Shown: positions 9,019 through 17,768, numbered from the stretch's first letter. The stretch: 64,000 nt of DNA from Polyangium spumosum (GCF_009649845.1 NZ_WJIE01000002.1:744001-808000); one strand, 5' to 3'. Notes: a model not told the origin generated them from the letters alone. Translations and numbers: made by a program.

Positions 9019-11907
9019 TCAATTCTGGATGGTGGCGCTCAGCGTGAAGGTCGCGCCGGGCTGAAATTGCTGTACGACGTTCGTGAGGTCGGAGATGACG
9101 GCATTGGGGACCTCCGCGCGGCTCGGCCCCTGCGTGAACACGACCGGCGCGAGCAGGAGGTTCTCGGCCGAGAGCTTCAGGTCCACGAATTTGCCGATAC
9201 GCTGGGCCACGGTCACGTCGAGCAGGTGGCGCGGCTGCTCGTAGACGTCGGGCAACCCGAGCGAGCCCACCTGCGCGATGCGCCGGCCGTACACGTTGTA
9301 GAGCACGCGCAGGCGCGTCCCGCGCTTGTCGCTCGCGTAATCGAGGCCCGCGTTCACCACGTAGGGCGATTGCCCCGCGAGCGGGCGGACGTTGTTCGTC
9401 TGCACGCTCGTCCCCGCGTCGTCGAGCGAGACCCGCGAATGCACGAGCGTCAGGTTCGCGAGCACCCCGAGGTCGGAGACGACCGGGCTGATGAAGCCGA
9501 GGTTCTTCCGCAACTCGAGCTCGACGCCCGCGTTCTGGGCCCCCTTCGCGTTCTGGTACGACACGATGCCGCGGTTCGAGGGGATGATGATCTGCTCGAT
9601 CGGATTCGTGAAATCCTTGTAGAAGACGCTGATCGCCGCCACCTCGGAGAGCGTGGGGAAAAACTCGAAGCGCAGGTCGGCGTTCACGATCGTCGTGCGA
9701 TCGAGGCCGGGGTTGCCCTGGATCTCGCGGGCGCCGAAGTAATCGGTGAACGAGAAGGGCGCGAGTTCGCGGAGCTGCGGCCGGGCGAGCGTACGCGTCA
9801 CGGAGGCGCGCAGGTTCGAGCGCTCGTTCGTCTTGAAAACGAGCCCGAGCGAGGGGAGCAGGTCCGTCGTGGAGAGCTCGACCTGGCGCGGCAGGAGCGA
9901 CGACGGATTGACCGTGTCGAGCCGCTGGGTCGACGCCTCGAGCCGCGCGCCAAGCACGACGCGCATCCACGGACGTATCGAGGTGTCCGTCATGAAGTAC
10001 CCCGAGATGACCCGATGCGTGGCGTCGTACGAGTCGGTCGGTCGTGTATACTCCGTCAGGGAGAGCGAACTACCGATGTATTCGTTCACGAAGAGCTGAT
10101 CGGCCGGGAGCGAATATGCGGCGGCCTCCGCCGTCGTCTCCGCCGTGGGGATGTACCGCAGGCGGCGCGCGTCGAAGGCCCGGTCGCGCGACTGCGCGAG
10201 CGCGCCCACCTTCACGCGGATCGGCATATCCCCCGTCCGTATCGGCTGCGTGTAATGGACGGCTCCGCCGATCGCCGTCTCGGCCTGGTTCGCGTAAAAA
10301 TGCATTCCGGAGAGCGTCGTGCTTTGCCAAGCGCTCCGCCCCGCGTCCTCCAGGTACACGTTCTCCCGCGTGCCGGGCTCGTCGCTCGTCGCGAGGGACG
10401 TGGTCAGGTTCCATTCGAGCGTCGCGTCGTTCGCGTTGCGAACCTTGTGCTCACCCGCGAGCTGGCCGAACGTGAGCGAGCGGCTCACGAAGCGGAGGCG
10501 CGTATCGTAGAACGTGCGCCCCGGCCCGCCCTCCTCGCTGAGCCCCGAGATCTCGCGCGCCTCGTTCTCCGACGAGCGGCTGTGCAGGCCGATGAGCGCG
10601 ACCTTGTGGTCCTTCTTGTACCGGTAGGTGAGCCCCGCGAACCCGCCCCACGATACGACGTCGAGGCCCGTATCCACGCGGTAATCGTTCTGCGGCTGGA
10701 GATCGTCCGACACGTTGGGGTCGATCCTCAGCGTCCGGAGGATCTCGCCCTGCCGGATCTGGAACTTGCGCCCGTACGTCAGCGCCGCCATGTACCCGAG
10801 CTCGTGATCCTCGCCGAACCTGTGCGTATTGCCGATCGTGAGGTTGCCGCTCATGTTCGGCAGCGCCGTCGTCCGCGACGTGGTCATCGGCCTGTTCAAG
10901 GCGCGACCGTACTCGTCGGCCTCGCGCGAGGACATGAACGAGCCATCCGGCTTTTCCTCGCCCTTCCCGACCTTGTGATCGGTGGGAAACCCCGGAGGCA
11001 GCGCCCGCGTCCCGTCGTCGATCCCGAGGAAATCGAGCCCGCCGCCCGCGTACGTGAGCCGATCCCGGAACGTCGTCTCCGTGTTCGCCCCGAGGTAAAA
11101 CGTGCCGCTGATCGTGAACTTCTCCGGGAGCTCGCGCGTCGAGACGCGCACCGAGCCGCCCGTGAAATCACCCGGCATGTCGGGCGTGAACGTCTTGATG
11201 ATCGTCAGATCGCTGAGGACCGTCGTGGGGAACAGGTCAAATGGCACGGCCTGCCGATCTGGCTCGGGGCTCGGCAGCGGCACGCCGTTCAAGAGCGCAT
11301 TCGTGTACCTGTCGCCGAGGCCGCGCACGTAGACGTATCTCGACCCGACGACGGATGCGCCGACCACGCGGCGCGCCGCGTCCGCCGCATTTCGATCCGG
11401 CGTCCGCGCGATCTCCTGCGCGCTCACCGCGTCGCCCGTGTGCGCCGCGTTCTTGCGGATGAGCGTCTGCGCCGCGGCCGAGGCCCGATCCGGGTCCGCC
11501 TCGATCTCGACCACGATCTCCTGCTTGGCCTCCTCGGTCGACAGCGCGACGTCGACCTCCTCGACCACGCCCGCCGCGACGCGCACGTTCTGCACCCGCT
11601 GCGCCTTGTAGAGCTGATAAAAGACGCGCAGCTCGTACGTGCCCGGCGCGAGCTCCAGCCGATATCGACCGTCGAAATCCGCGATCACCTTCTTGTTCGT
11701 CCCGACGACCGAGACTTGCGCGTCGATGATGGGCTCTTTCGTCTTCGCGTCCGTGACGACGCCCCAGACGACGCCCTTCCCGGCGGGCGCAGCGCGGGCC
11801 GGGTCCTCCTCGCCGAGGAGCGCCTCGTCCGCGGCCTCCTGCGAGAGCACGAGCGCCGGATGGAGGAGCGTGAACGCCGAGGCAAGGGTAACGATGATGT
11901 TTCGCAT
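9019..11907 (-). CDS. TonB-dependent outer-membrane receptor with carboxypeptidase-regulatory domain
   Basis: A 962-residue outer-membrane active transporter. It has a signal peptide (residues 1-22), then an Ig-like carboxypeptidase-regulatory domain at about 48-115 (GVVTDAKTKEPIIDAQVSV, DGRYRLELAPGTYELRV). The plug is at about 150-285 (YVYVRGLGDRYTNALLNG, GDFTGGSVRVSTRELPE), followed by a long beta-barrel to the C-terminus. Its start is 7 bp after an exbD stop. With TonB, ExbB and ExbD in the same operon, it has its own energising complex. The substrate is unknown; the PhoB-like regulator upstream makes phosphate a possibility, but nothing in the receptor proves it. Confidence 0.93.
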   Translation of the reverse strand: MRNIIVTLASAFTLLHPALVLSQEAADEALLGEEDPARAAPAGKGVVWGVVTDAKTKEPIIDAQVSVVGTNKKVIADFDGRYRLELAPGTYELRVFYQLYKAQRVQNVRVAAGVVEEVDVALSTEEAKQEIVVEIEADPDRASAAAQTLIRKNAAHTGDAVSAQEIARTPDRNAADAARRVVGASVVGSRYVYVRGLGDRYTNALLNGVPLPSPEPDRQAVPFDLFPTTVLSDLTIIKTFTPDMPGDFTGGSVRVSTRELPEKFTISGTFYLGANTETTFRDRLTYAGGGLDFLGIDDGTRALPPGFPTDHKVGKGEEKPDGSFMSSREADEYGRALNRPMTTSRTTALPNMSGNLTIGNTHRFGEDHELGYMAALTYGRKFQIRQGEILRTLRIDPNVSDDLQPQNDYRVDTGLDVVSWGGFAGLTYRYKKDHKVALIGLHSRSSENEAREISGLSEEGGPGRTFYDTRLRFVSRSLTFGQLAGEHKVRNANDATLEWNLTTSLATSDEPGTRENVYLEDAGRSAWQSTTLSGMHFYANQAETAIGGAVHYTQPIRTGDMPIRVKVGALAQSRDRAFDARRLRYIPTAETTAEAAAYSLPADQLFVNEYIGSSLSLTEYTRPTDSYDATHRVISGYFMTDTSIRPWMRVVLGARLEASTQRLDTVNPSSLLPRQVELSTTDLLPSLGLVFKTNERSNLRASVTRTLARPQLRELAPFSFTDYFGAREIQGNPGLDRTTIVNADLRFEFFPTLSEVAAISVFYKDFTNPIEQIIIPSNRGIVSYQNAKGAQNAGVELELRKNLGFISPVVSDLGVLANLTLVHSRVSLDDAGTSVQTNNVRPLAGQSPYVVNAGLDYASDKRGTRLRVLYNVYGRRIAQVGSLGLPDVYEQPRHLLDVTVAQRIGKFVDLKLSAENLLLAPVVFTQGPSRAEVPNAVISDLTNVVQQFQPGATFTLSATIQN

Positions 11908-11914
11908 GGGGGAG

Positions 11915-12349
11915 TCAGCCGCCGAGCTTCTCGGTCAAGATTGCAATGCCTTTGGCCCCGCCCCTCTTCGCGATATCCATCACCTCGACGGTGATCCCGT
12001 ACGGCGCGTCGTCCGCCGCGTCGAAGTAGAGGAGCTTGTCGGCGCGCGCCGCGAAGATCCGCGAGAGCCGATCCCGGAGCTCGGCCCGCGAGACCTCGGT
12101 CTGGTTGATGCGGATCGTGCCCTTCTCGTCCACCCGGAGCACCACGGGTTTGTCCGCGTCCGGAGGAGGCGGCTCGTTCTTCGCGTCCTCGTCCTTCTTC
12201 GGCAGGTTCAGCCATAGCTGCTTGTTCAAGAGCGGCGTCACCACCATGAAGATGATGAGCAGCACGAGCACCACGTCGACGAGCGGCGTGACGTTCATCG
12301 TCGGCGCGATCGCGCCCTTTTTCCCGCCCGAGGAGACGTCCATCGCCAT
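11915..12349 (-). CDS. exbD: ExbD/TolR-type biopolymer transporter (second copy)
   Basis: A 144-residue protein with one N-terminal membrane helix bearing the proton-path Asp (MNVTPLVDVVLVLLIIFMV) and a periplasmic domain ending KGIAILTEKLGG. Pro/Glu-rich residues separate the two. The chosen ATG at 12349 follows the preceding exbD stop by 2 bp and has GGAGAG upstream; a second ATG lies two codons later. It works with ExbB to energise TonB. Two non-identical ExbD proteins in one operon are common in TonB systems of this kind. Confidence 0.92.
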   Translation of the reverse strand: MAMDVSSGGKKGAIAPTMNVTPLVDVVLVLLIIFMVVTPLLNKQLWLNLPKKDEDAKNEPPPPDADKPVVLRVDEKGTIRINQTEVSRAELRDRLSRIFAARADKLLYFDAADDAPYGITVEVMDIAKRGGAKGIAILTEKLGG

Positions 12350-12351
12350 GG

Positions 12352-12789
12352 CTAGCTCTCCTCTCCCTTGCCTTTTTGGCTCACGCTGAGCGCGACGCCC
12401 GTGTATCCGGCGCGCTGACACGCGGCGAACGCGTCGCGCATCCTCGCGTATTGCACCGTCGCGTCTCCCTTCAGCACGACCCGCCGATCCGGCTCGGTCC
12501 CATGCATCGCCGAGAGCCGCGCCTCGAGCGCCGCCACGTCCGGGAGGGCCTCCTTTTCGAGAAAGAGGCTGCCCCGCGCGGTGAGCGTCACGGTGATCGG
12601 ATCGAGCTTCGATTTGTTCTCGTCCGGCTGCACCACGCTCGGCAGCTCCACGCGCTCGCCGTGCTCGAGCTCCGGCGCGATCACCATGAAGATGATGAGC
12701 AGCACCAAAACCACGTCGACGAGCGGCGTGATGTTGATGTCCGGCTCAGGCAGCTTCTTCGAAGATCCGCTCTTCACTCGCGCGCCCAT
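12352..12789 (-). CDS. exbD: ExbD/TolR-type biopolymer transporter (first copy)
   Basis: A 145-residue protein with the diagnostic helix INITPLVDVVLVLLIIFMV and a TolR-like periplasmic domain (EPDRRVVLKGDATVQYARM). I chose ATG 12789, which overlaps the end of exbB by 44 bp; the frame is open 10 codons further but only over exbB. The overlap suggests coupled translation. It forms the ExbB-ExbD proton channel that drives TonB. Confidence 0.92.
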   Translation of the reverse strand: MGARVKSGSSKKLPEPDINITPLVDVVLVLLIIFMVIAPELEHGERVELPSVVQPDENKSKLDPITVTLTARGSLFLEKEALPDVAALEARLSAMHGTEPDRRVVLKGDATVQYARMRDAFAACQRAGYTGVALSVSQKGKGEES

Positions 12790-13447
12790 GCTGGTTCTCC
12801 ATGTCGTCGAGCAATTCACCCGCGCTCCGCTCGAGCGCCGCCTCGACGGCCGTGATCTTGCCCGTCAGGTAATTGAAGAAGAGCACCGACGGGATGGCCA
12901 CCGAGAGGCCGAGCGCCGTCTCGATGAGCGCCTCCGAGATGCCCGCGCTCACCGCGCCGAGCCCGCCCGAGCCCGTAGCCGCGATGCCCTGGAACGCCGA
13001 GATGATGCCGACGACCGTGCCGAGCAAACCGACGAACGGCGCGACCGATCCGACCGAGGCGAGCACCGAGAGCCCGCGCCGCAAATCGGCCGAGAGCGCC
13101 TCCCGCCGCCGCTCGACCTCGCGCCGCGCGAGCTCGACGGGCGTGAGATTGCCGGATGCCTCGCTCTCGGCCCGCAAGAATCGCCGCATCGCCGAGGAGA
13201 CGAGCCGCGCGAGCGCCGAGAGCCGATATCGGTCCGAGACGCGGAGCAGCTCCTCCGTATCCCAGGCGTCGAGCAAAGGCTCGGCCTCCTTCACGAAAGC
13301 CCGGGTCTCGGCGTTCATGCGCGCGAGCGCGATCATCCGCTCGACCACGACCGCGATGGTCGCGACCGCCATGAGCACGAGCACGAAGGCGATGAGCCTC
13401 GAGACGAGGCCCATGCTCGCCCAGATGTGCGCGAGATCGAATTGCAT
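12746..13447 (-). CDS. exbB: ExbB/TolQ/MotA-family proton channel protein
   Basis: A 233-residue inner-membrane protein. The first helix is near residues 10-33 (LVSRLIAFVLVLMAVATIAVVV). A cytoplasmic loop follows, then two helices of the MotA/TolQ/ExbB domain (LSVLASVGSVAPFVGLLGTV and LIETALGLSVAIPSVLFFNY). AAGGAG lies just upstream of the ATG. It sits between tonB and exbD and partners both ExbD proteins. Confidence 0.94.
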   Translation of the reverse strand: MQFDLAHIWASMGLVSRLIAFVLVLMAVATIAVVVERMIALARMNAETRAFVKEAEPLLDAWDTEELLRVSDRYRLSALARLVSSAMRRFLRAESEASGNLTPVELARREVERRREALSADLRRGLSVLASVGSVAPFVGLLGTVVGIISAFQGIAATGSGGLGAVSAGISEALIETALGLSVAIPSVLFFNYLTGKITAVEAALERSAGELLDDMENQHGRASEERIFEEAA

Positions 13448-13486
13448 GGTGTGGCTCCTTGTCGGAACAGCAAATGCCCGACGAAC

Positions 13487-14251
13487 TCAGGTCTTGATCT
13501 TGAAATTGAACCTTGCGTTCTGGTACGTCGCGACGGGGCGGCCCTCGACCATGGCCGGCTTGAAGCGCCACGTCTTCACGGTCGCGATCACGTGCGCCGC
13601 GAGCCGCGGATCCCCTCGCACGACGGTGACGTTCGAGACGTCACCCGATTCTGTCACGACAAACCGTACGATGACCGTGCCCTCGACGCCCTGGCCCTTC
13701 AGGTCCTCGGGATACGGTGGCTGCGGCTTCGATATCGGCGACGGCGGCGTGCCGTCCTCGCCGAGGACGATGGGACCCGCCGCTCTGGGAGGAGGAGGCG
13801 GCGGCGGCGGCGGCGGTGGCGGTGGAGGAGGCGCCACCGCCGCCGCGGTCCCCATTCCCCCGGGCGTCCCACCCGAGCCCTCCCCCGAGCCCTCTCCATA
13901 ATCGTCGTCGCTCGCCTTCGCTTTGCTCGGATCTGCCTCCTTCGGCATCTCCGTCGGCATTTCGACCGGCGCGGCGATCGGCCTGTGTTTTGGCCCGGGC
14001 GGCGCCGGCGGCTTCGGCGCCGCGTCCGCGGGCGGCGGCGGAGGAGGCGGCGGCTTCGGCGGCTCCACGGTGGGCGTGAGCTCGACGGCGACGACCTCCT
14101 CTTCTTCTTCCACGGCGGGCGCGCTCGATTTCATCGTCGCCCCGACGACGCCGACCGCCGTGCAGATGGCGATCGCCGCCGCATATCCGATGAGAAGCCT
14201 CCTGCCGCGCCCGGGATCGGTCTCCCCGACGCTCCACGCCTCGAAGCCCAT
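13487..14251 (-). CDS. tonB: TonB energy transducer
   Basis: A 254-residue protein with an N-terminal membrane helix (LLIGYAAAIAICTAVGVVG) and a very Pro-rich periplasm-spanning linker (about 60-160), including a run of about 15 prolines. The C-terminal TonB domain has PPYPEDLKGQGVEGTVIVRF and TVKTWRFKPAMVEGRPV. It transmits proton-motive force to the receptor encoded downstream. It is the first gene of the operon; a 92-bp gap before it holds a candidate regulator box. Confidence 0.94.
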   Translation of the reverse strand: MGFEAWSVGETDPGRGRRLLIGYAAAIAICTAVGVVGATMKSSAPAVEEEEEVVAVELTPTVEPPKPPPPPPPPADAAPKPPAPPGPKHRPIAAPVEMPTEMPKEADPSKAKASDDDYGEGSGEGSGGTPGGMGTAAAVAPPPPPPPPPPPPPPPRAAGPIVLGEDGTPPSPISKPQPPYPEDLKGQGVEGTVIVRFVVTESGDVSNVTVVRGDPRLAAHVIATVKTWRFKPAMVEGRPVATYQNARFNFKIKT

Positions 14252-14285
14252 TGCCGTCTTTCCTCGGCCCCCACCTTGACGATCG

Positions 14286-14304
14286 TTCGTGACAACCTCG
14301 TGAA
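14286..14304 (-). promoter_or_regulatory. Candidate response-regulator box, copy 1 (tonB operon)
   Basis: The minus strand reads TTCACGAGGTTGTCACGAA, about 35 bp before the tonB ATG. TCACGA occurs twice, 11 bp apart, the spacing of direct-repeat sites bound by OmpR/PhoB-family dimers. It matches the box before the adjacent regulator gene at 13 of 19 positions. Binding by that regulator is inference. Confidence 0.45.
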
Positions 14305-14343
14305 CGTCGCGAAACGATCACGTGCGCGTCGTATGACGCTCCT

Positions 14344-15051
14344 TCAATCGGGGTGCGAGCCGGGCATGTCGGGGTCGCCGCCGAATCGATAGCCGATCCC
14401 CCGCACCGTCTGCACGTAGTCGCCGGCCGGCCCGAGTTTGTCGCGGAGCCTCTTCACGTGCGTGTCCACCGTGCGCGTCGTGATCTCGACGTCCATCCCC
14501 CACACCCCCTCGAGCAGCGCGCCGCGCGTCTGGACGCGCTCGCGATTCTCGTAGAGGGCGACGAGGAGCTTGAATTCGAGCAAGGTGAGCTCGACCTCGG
14601 CGCCGTCGACCCATACCCGGTGCGCCTCGTCGTCGATACGCAGCCGGCCGAACTGAAGGACCCGGCGCTCGCCGGTCTTCGCCTTCGCGCGCCGCAGGAT
14701 CGCCTGCACCCGGAGCAAGAGCTCGCGGACGCTGAACGGCTTCACCACGTAATCGACGGCCCCGAGCTCGAAGCCGACGACCCGGTCGACCTCGTCGCCG
14801 CGCGCCGACACGATGACCACGGGCATATCGCGCGTCTCCTCGCTCTGCTGCAAGCGAAGGCAGACCTCGGTGCCTTGCAGGTCGGGGAGCATCAGGTCGA
14901 GCAGGATGACGTCCGGGCGCCGCTCGCGCGCGAGCCGGAGCCCCTCCTCGCCGCGCGGCGCGAGCAGGACCTCGTGCCCCGCCTGCCGGAAATTGTAATC
15001 GAGCACCTTGAGGAGCGCGGGCTCGTCCTCGATGACCAGGATACGTGCCAT
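14344..15051 (-). CDS. OmpR/PhoB-family response regulator
   Basis: A 235-residue two-domain regulator. The receiver domain has the acidic pair (VIEDEP), phospho-acceptor Asp52 (ILLDLMLP) and Lys in DYVVKPFS. The C-terminal winged helix runs from about residue 130 to TVRGIGYRFGG. No histidine kinase adjoins it, so its sensor lies elsewhere. It is immediately upstream of the tonB operon on the same strand, and similar 19-bp boxes precede both, which suggests it controls the operon and itself. It looks PhoB-like, but the signal is unproven. Confidence 0.92.
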   Translation of the reverse strand: MARILVIEDEPALLKVLDYNFRQAGHEVLLAPRGEEGLRLARERRPDVILLDLMLPDLQGTEVCLRLQQSEETRDMPVVIVSARGDEVDRVVGFELGAVDYVVKPFSVRELLLRVQAILRRAKAKTGERRVLQFGRLRIDDEAHRVWVDGAEVELTLLEFKLLVALYENRERVQTRGALLEGVWGMDVEITTRTVDTHVKRLRDKLGPAGDYVQTVRGIGYRFGGDPDMPGSHPD

Positions 15052-15124
15052 CGAGCCCGCTTGTACTCCCCTCCTGTTACGCGCCGATGAAGCCCGTGTT
15101 GCAGGTCGGCGGGGAATTCCGCGC

Positions 15125-15143
15125 TTCGTTACGATTGCGTGAA
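15125..15143 (-). promoter_or_regulatory. Candidate response-regulator box, copy 2 (regulator gene)
   Basis: The minus strand reads TTCACGCAATCGTAACGAA, about 74 bp before the regulator ATG. It shares 13 of 19 positions with the box before tonB, including TTCACG and ACGAA. This suggests autoregulation. Confidence 0.42.
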
Positions 15144-15163
15144 TACGACGTGTCGAGACGTCT

Positions 15164-16402
15164 TCAGCGAGGAGCTTTGGCGCGCAGGGCGGCGCGCAAG
15201 GTGGCGAGCTCGCGGCGGAGCGGGCCGATGAAATCGGCGCTGATGGTCCGCTTCTGCCCCTTCATCGCGCGCGCGGTGTGCCACTTGCTGAGCGCGAGCC
15301 GCGACGCCGCCCGGATGAACGCGCGCCCCTCGGCGCCGCGCCCGTCGAACGTGCACTTGATGCGGCCGACGGGCGAACACACGAGCTCGAGCTCGTCCTG
15401 GCTCAGGTTGCCGAGCAGCACCTCGTCCCGGAGAAACTGCCGGATCGTGCGGCCCTTGCGCATCACGAGCGCGACGATGATGCAGAAAAACGCCGCCACG
15501 AAGAGCAACCAGAAGAGCAACATCACCACGAACGCGTTCGGGATGACCGTGGGCACGAAGTTCCAGAGCGCGTGCAGGAAGACGCCCACGAAGAACCCGC
15601 CGATCGGCGCGACCCACCGCACCCACGTCCGGCTCGACTCACGCGCGATGCCGAAGCCGATGCCGGTCATCGACGTGTAGAGCGGGTGACCCCAGGGCGC
15701 GAGCACGCCGCGCAAGAAGAAGGTCGTGCCGAGCTGATCGGCCATGTCCGCGCGCGCGTAATAACTGACGTTCTCGACCGCGGCGAACCCGAGCGCGCAG
15801 AAGGTCGCGTAGATGATGCCGTCGACGACGCCGTCGAACTCGCGCCGAAGGAAGTAGAAGAAGCCCAGGATCGCGAGCCCTTTGAAGAGCTCCTCCGAGA
15901 GCGGCGCGCTCACCACGGTCGTCATGAAATTGCCGACCTTGGGCCCGAACAGGCCCGCGAACACGATGTGCACGCCCGTGTTGATCATCCCGGCGAAGCC
16001 CGTCGCCACGACCGCGCCCCAGAGGAACGCCATCGCGAGGCACCACCACGGCTCGGGATCGTACCGATCGAGCACCATCGGCACGAAGAGGTAGAAGCCG
16101 AGCGGCAAGAACGCGAAGAGCGCGCCCGTCAGGACCGCCGAGAGCATGCGCCCCGGCGCCTTCGACAGGAAGATCTCGGCCATCGTGAAGAGGATGTTCA
16201 GCACGACCCCGGCGAGCATGCCGACGATCCAGAGCCCGAGCCCCACCACGCGGCGGCGCTTGTCCGGATCGGGCGGCTCCTGCGGGACGTGCCGCTGCGG
16301 CGCGCCGTGACCGTGCTGGGGGTACGGCGCCTGGGGATGCTGCGGGTACGGGTAAGGAGCGTGGCCGTGACGGCCGGGCGGCGATCCGTAGGGGTTGTTC
16401 AT
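15164..16402 (-). CDS. PrsW-family intramembrane metalloprotease
   Basis: A 412-residue multispanning membrane protein. A Pro/His/Tyr-rich cytoplasmic tail (about 1-50) precedes roughly eight helices. The PrsW catalytic signatures are present: SEELFKG, GFAAVENVSYY, and later histidines in APWGHPLYTS and FLHALWNF. A soluble C-terminal domain of about 100 residues follows. In Bacillus, PrsW cleaves an anti-sigma factor; the target here is unknown. ATG 16402 is 4 bp after a perfect hairpin and lacks a clear ribosome site. ATG 16444 is an alternative that would add 14 residues. Confidence 0.88.
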   Translation of the reverse strand: MNNPYGSPPGRHGHAPYPYPQHPQAPYPQHGHGAPQRHVPQEPPDPDKRRRVVGLGLWIVGMLAGVVLNILFTMAEIFLSKAPGRMLSAVLTGALFAFLPLGFYLFVPMVLDRYDPEPWWCLAMAFLWGAVVATGFAGMINTGVHIVFAGLFGPKVGNFMTTVVSAPLSEELFKGLAILGFFYFLRREFDGVVDGIIYATFCALGFAAVENVSYYARADMADQLGTTFFLRGVLAPWGHPLYTSMTGIGFGIARESSRTWVRWVAPIGGFFVGVFLHALWNFVPTVIPNAFVVMLLFWLLFVAAFFCIIVALVMRKGRTIRQFLRDEVLLGNLSQDELELVCSPVGRIKCTFDGRGAEGRAFIRAASRLALSKWHTARAMKGQKRTISADFIGPLRRELATLRAALRAKAPR

Positions 16403-16406
16403 GGCA

Positions 16407-16438
16407 GAACGCCCGACGCATCCACGCGCCGGGCGTTC
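16407..16438. terminator. Perfect 9-bp hairpin before the prsW-like ATG
   Basis: GAACGCCCG (16407-16415) pairs with CGGGCGTTC (16430-16438). It could terminate the upstream lipoprotein transcript. It is also only 4 bases from the ATG at 16402, where it could limit translation of the protease. Confidence 0.4.
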
Positions 16439-16474
16439 GCTCATCCTATCGAATGTGCCGCCGCGAGGGCGAGG

Positions 16475-16906
16475 TCAGTCGGCGACCTTCTGCTGGATCA
16501 CCACGTGCGGCGAAGGCGACTTCGGCGCGTTCTGTTGCTCGGCGCTCACGATGAGCTCGAAGCTCGTGAGAGGCACCGTCGCCGCGGGCAACGAGCCCGT
16601 GCGCTTGTCCGCGTTGTAGGCGAGCGACCCGATGCGCTGCCACTCGCTGCTCGAGTCCTTGCGGGCCCAGACGACGAAGGCCGAAGCACCCGGCATGAGA
16701 CGATCGGGCGGGGCCAGGTGCTCCGCCTCGATGCTCACGGTGGTCAGAACCGTGCTGCTGTTGACCTCGGCGACGATCTTCGCGTCGGCGTCGGGCGCGC
16801 GCGGCGTGCCCTTGGTCATGTACTCGAGCGGGCCGCCGCACGCCGCGAAGAGCAGCGCAAAGGCGACCGAAAGCATCCCGCGACCCATCCAGCTATGCGC
16901 GTTCAT
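16475..16906 (-). CDS. Predicted lipoprotein, unknown function
   Basis: A 143-residue protein with a signal peptide and lipobox (LLFAAC). The mature part is one small beta-sandwich-like domain (STVLTTVSIEAEHLAPPDR, GASAFVVWARKDSSSEW, LTSFELIVSAEQQ), the kind of pattern seen in anti-sigma-factor-like or Ig-like modules. I recognise no named family. ATG 16906 is preferred over the one five codons earlier. It lies between lolA and the prsW-like gene, all minus. Confidence 0.7.
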   Translation of the reverse strand: MNAHSWMGRGMLSVAFALLFAACGGPLEYMTKGTPRAPDADAKIVAEVNSSTVLTTVSIEAEHLAPPDRLMPGASAFVVWARKDSSSEWQRIGSLAYNADKRTGSLPAATVPLTSFELIVSAEQQNAPKSPSPHVVIQQKVAD

Positions 16907-16972
16907 CGCACCTCCAAGCAACTCTGGATGTACCAGACTTTCCGTCCGGTTGCATCGTTTCCAGCACTCTCC

Positions 16973-17692
16973 TCACGGCTTGACGACCCGCGTGCCCGGC
17001 GGCGGCTTGAAGTCGAACTCGCCCTTGGCGACGGGCTGGTTGACGACGGGCGCGCTGAAGTCGAACCGGTTCTTGTTGCCTTGCGCGTCGAGGATCAGCA
17101 CACGGCGAACCTGGTTCGTCGCGGCGTCGACGTAAAGGAGGACCTTCTGGTAGGCGGGCGTCGCGTCCTTCGGCGTGCCCTCGAGCACGTATCCGCCCTC
17201 GAATTTCATCTGCGCGGCGTCGAGCAGCTTCAGGTTGAAGTCCTTCACGAGCTGGCCCGTGCCCATCAAGAAGGCGAGCGCCGCCGGGTATTGCGAGTTC
17301 TTCACCGGCGACTCGAACATCTGCTCGTTTTCTTTCTCGTAGACCCGGATCACCTTGCCGTCGGACACGACGCGGTTGCCGTTCGGCGCGGCGTAGGTCC
17401 AGCTCATCTTGCCGGGCTTCTCGAAGGTGACCGTGCCCTTCGACTCCTTCTTCACGTTCTGGACCTTGATCGTGTAGGTCTGCGAGAACGTGGCCTTGAA
17501 GGTCTTCGTGGAGTCGTAGAACTGCTGCACGCGACGGCCGATCTCGTCGGCCGTGGGGCCCTTCGCCGCGGCAGGGGCGGCGGGCTTCGCGGCCTGGCTG
17601 TGGCCGTCGGTCGAGCAGAGCAGGAGGGCGGGGACCACGGCGAACGCCGCGAGGAGGGAGGAGATCGAGAGGGACTTTACCTTACGCATCAT
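16973..17692 (-). CDS. lolA: Outer-membrane lipoprotein carrier protein LolA
   Basis: A periplasmic chaperone of 239 residues that moves lipoproteins from LolCDE to the outer membrane. The signal peptide is about 1-30. The half-barrel LolA domain follows, with FYDSTKTFKATFSQTY, PGKMSWTYAAPNGN and QVRRVLILDAQGNKNRF. CAGGAAG precedes the ATGATG at 17692; the frame is open further, but the extension is low-complexity. A high lipoprotein count in this window fits its need. It is 76 bp after ruvC. Confidence 0.9.
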   Translation of the reverse strand: MMRKVKSLSISSLLAAFAVVPALLLCSTDGHSQAAKPAAPAAAKGPTADEIGRRVQQFYDSTKTFKATFSQTYTIKVQNVKKESKGTVTFEKPGKMSWTYAAPNGNRVVSDGKVIRVYEKENEQMFESPVKNSQYPAALAFLMGTGQLVKDFNLKLLDAAQMKFEGGYVLEGTPKDATPAYQKVLLYVDAATNQVRRVLILDAQGNKNRFDFSAPVVNQPVAKGEFDFKPPPGTRVVKP

Positions 17693-17768
17693 TTTCTTCC
17701 TGTTCCGCGTCGCTTTCGGGACCAAAGCTCGCGGGGTTGGACGCAGGGCGCCCACGGGCGATGCAAGA

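Noticed and set aside
9067-11994. 975-codon plus-strand ORF antisense to the TonB-dependent receptor
   Set aside because: Arg/His/Leu-rich low-complexity translation typical of antisense frames in high-GC DNA. The minus-strand receptor has a signal peptide, domain motifs and ribosome context.
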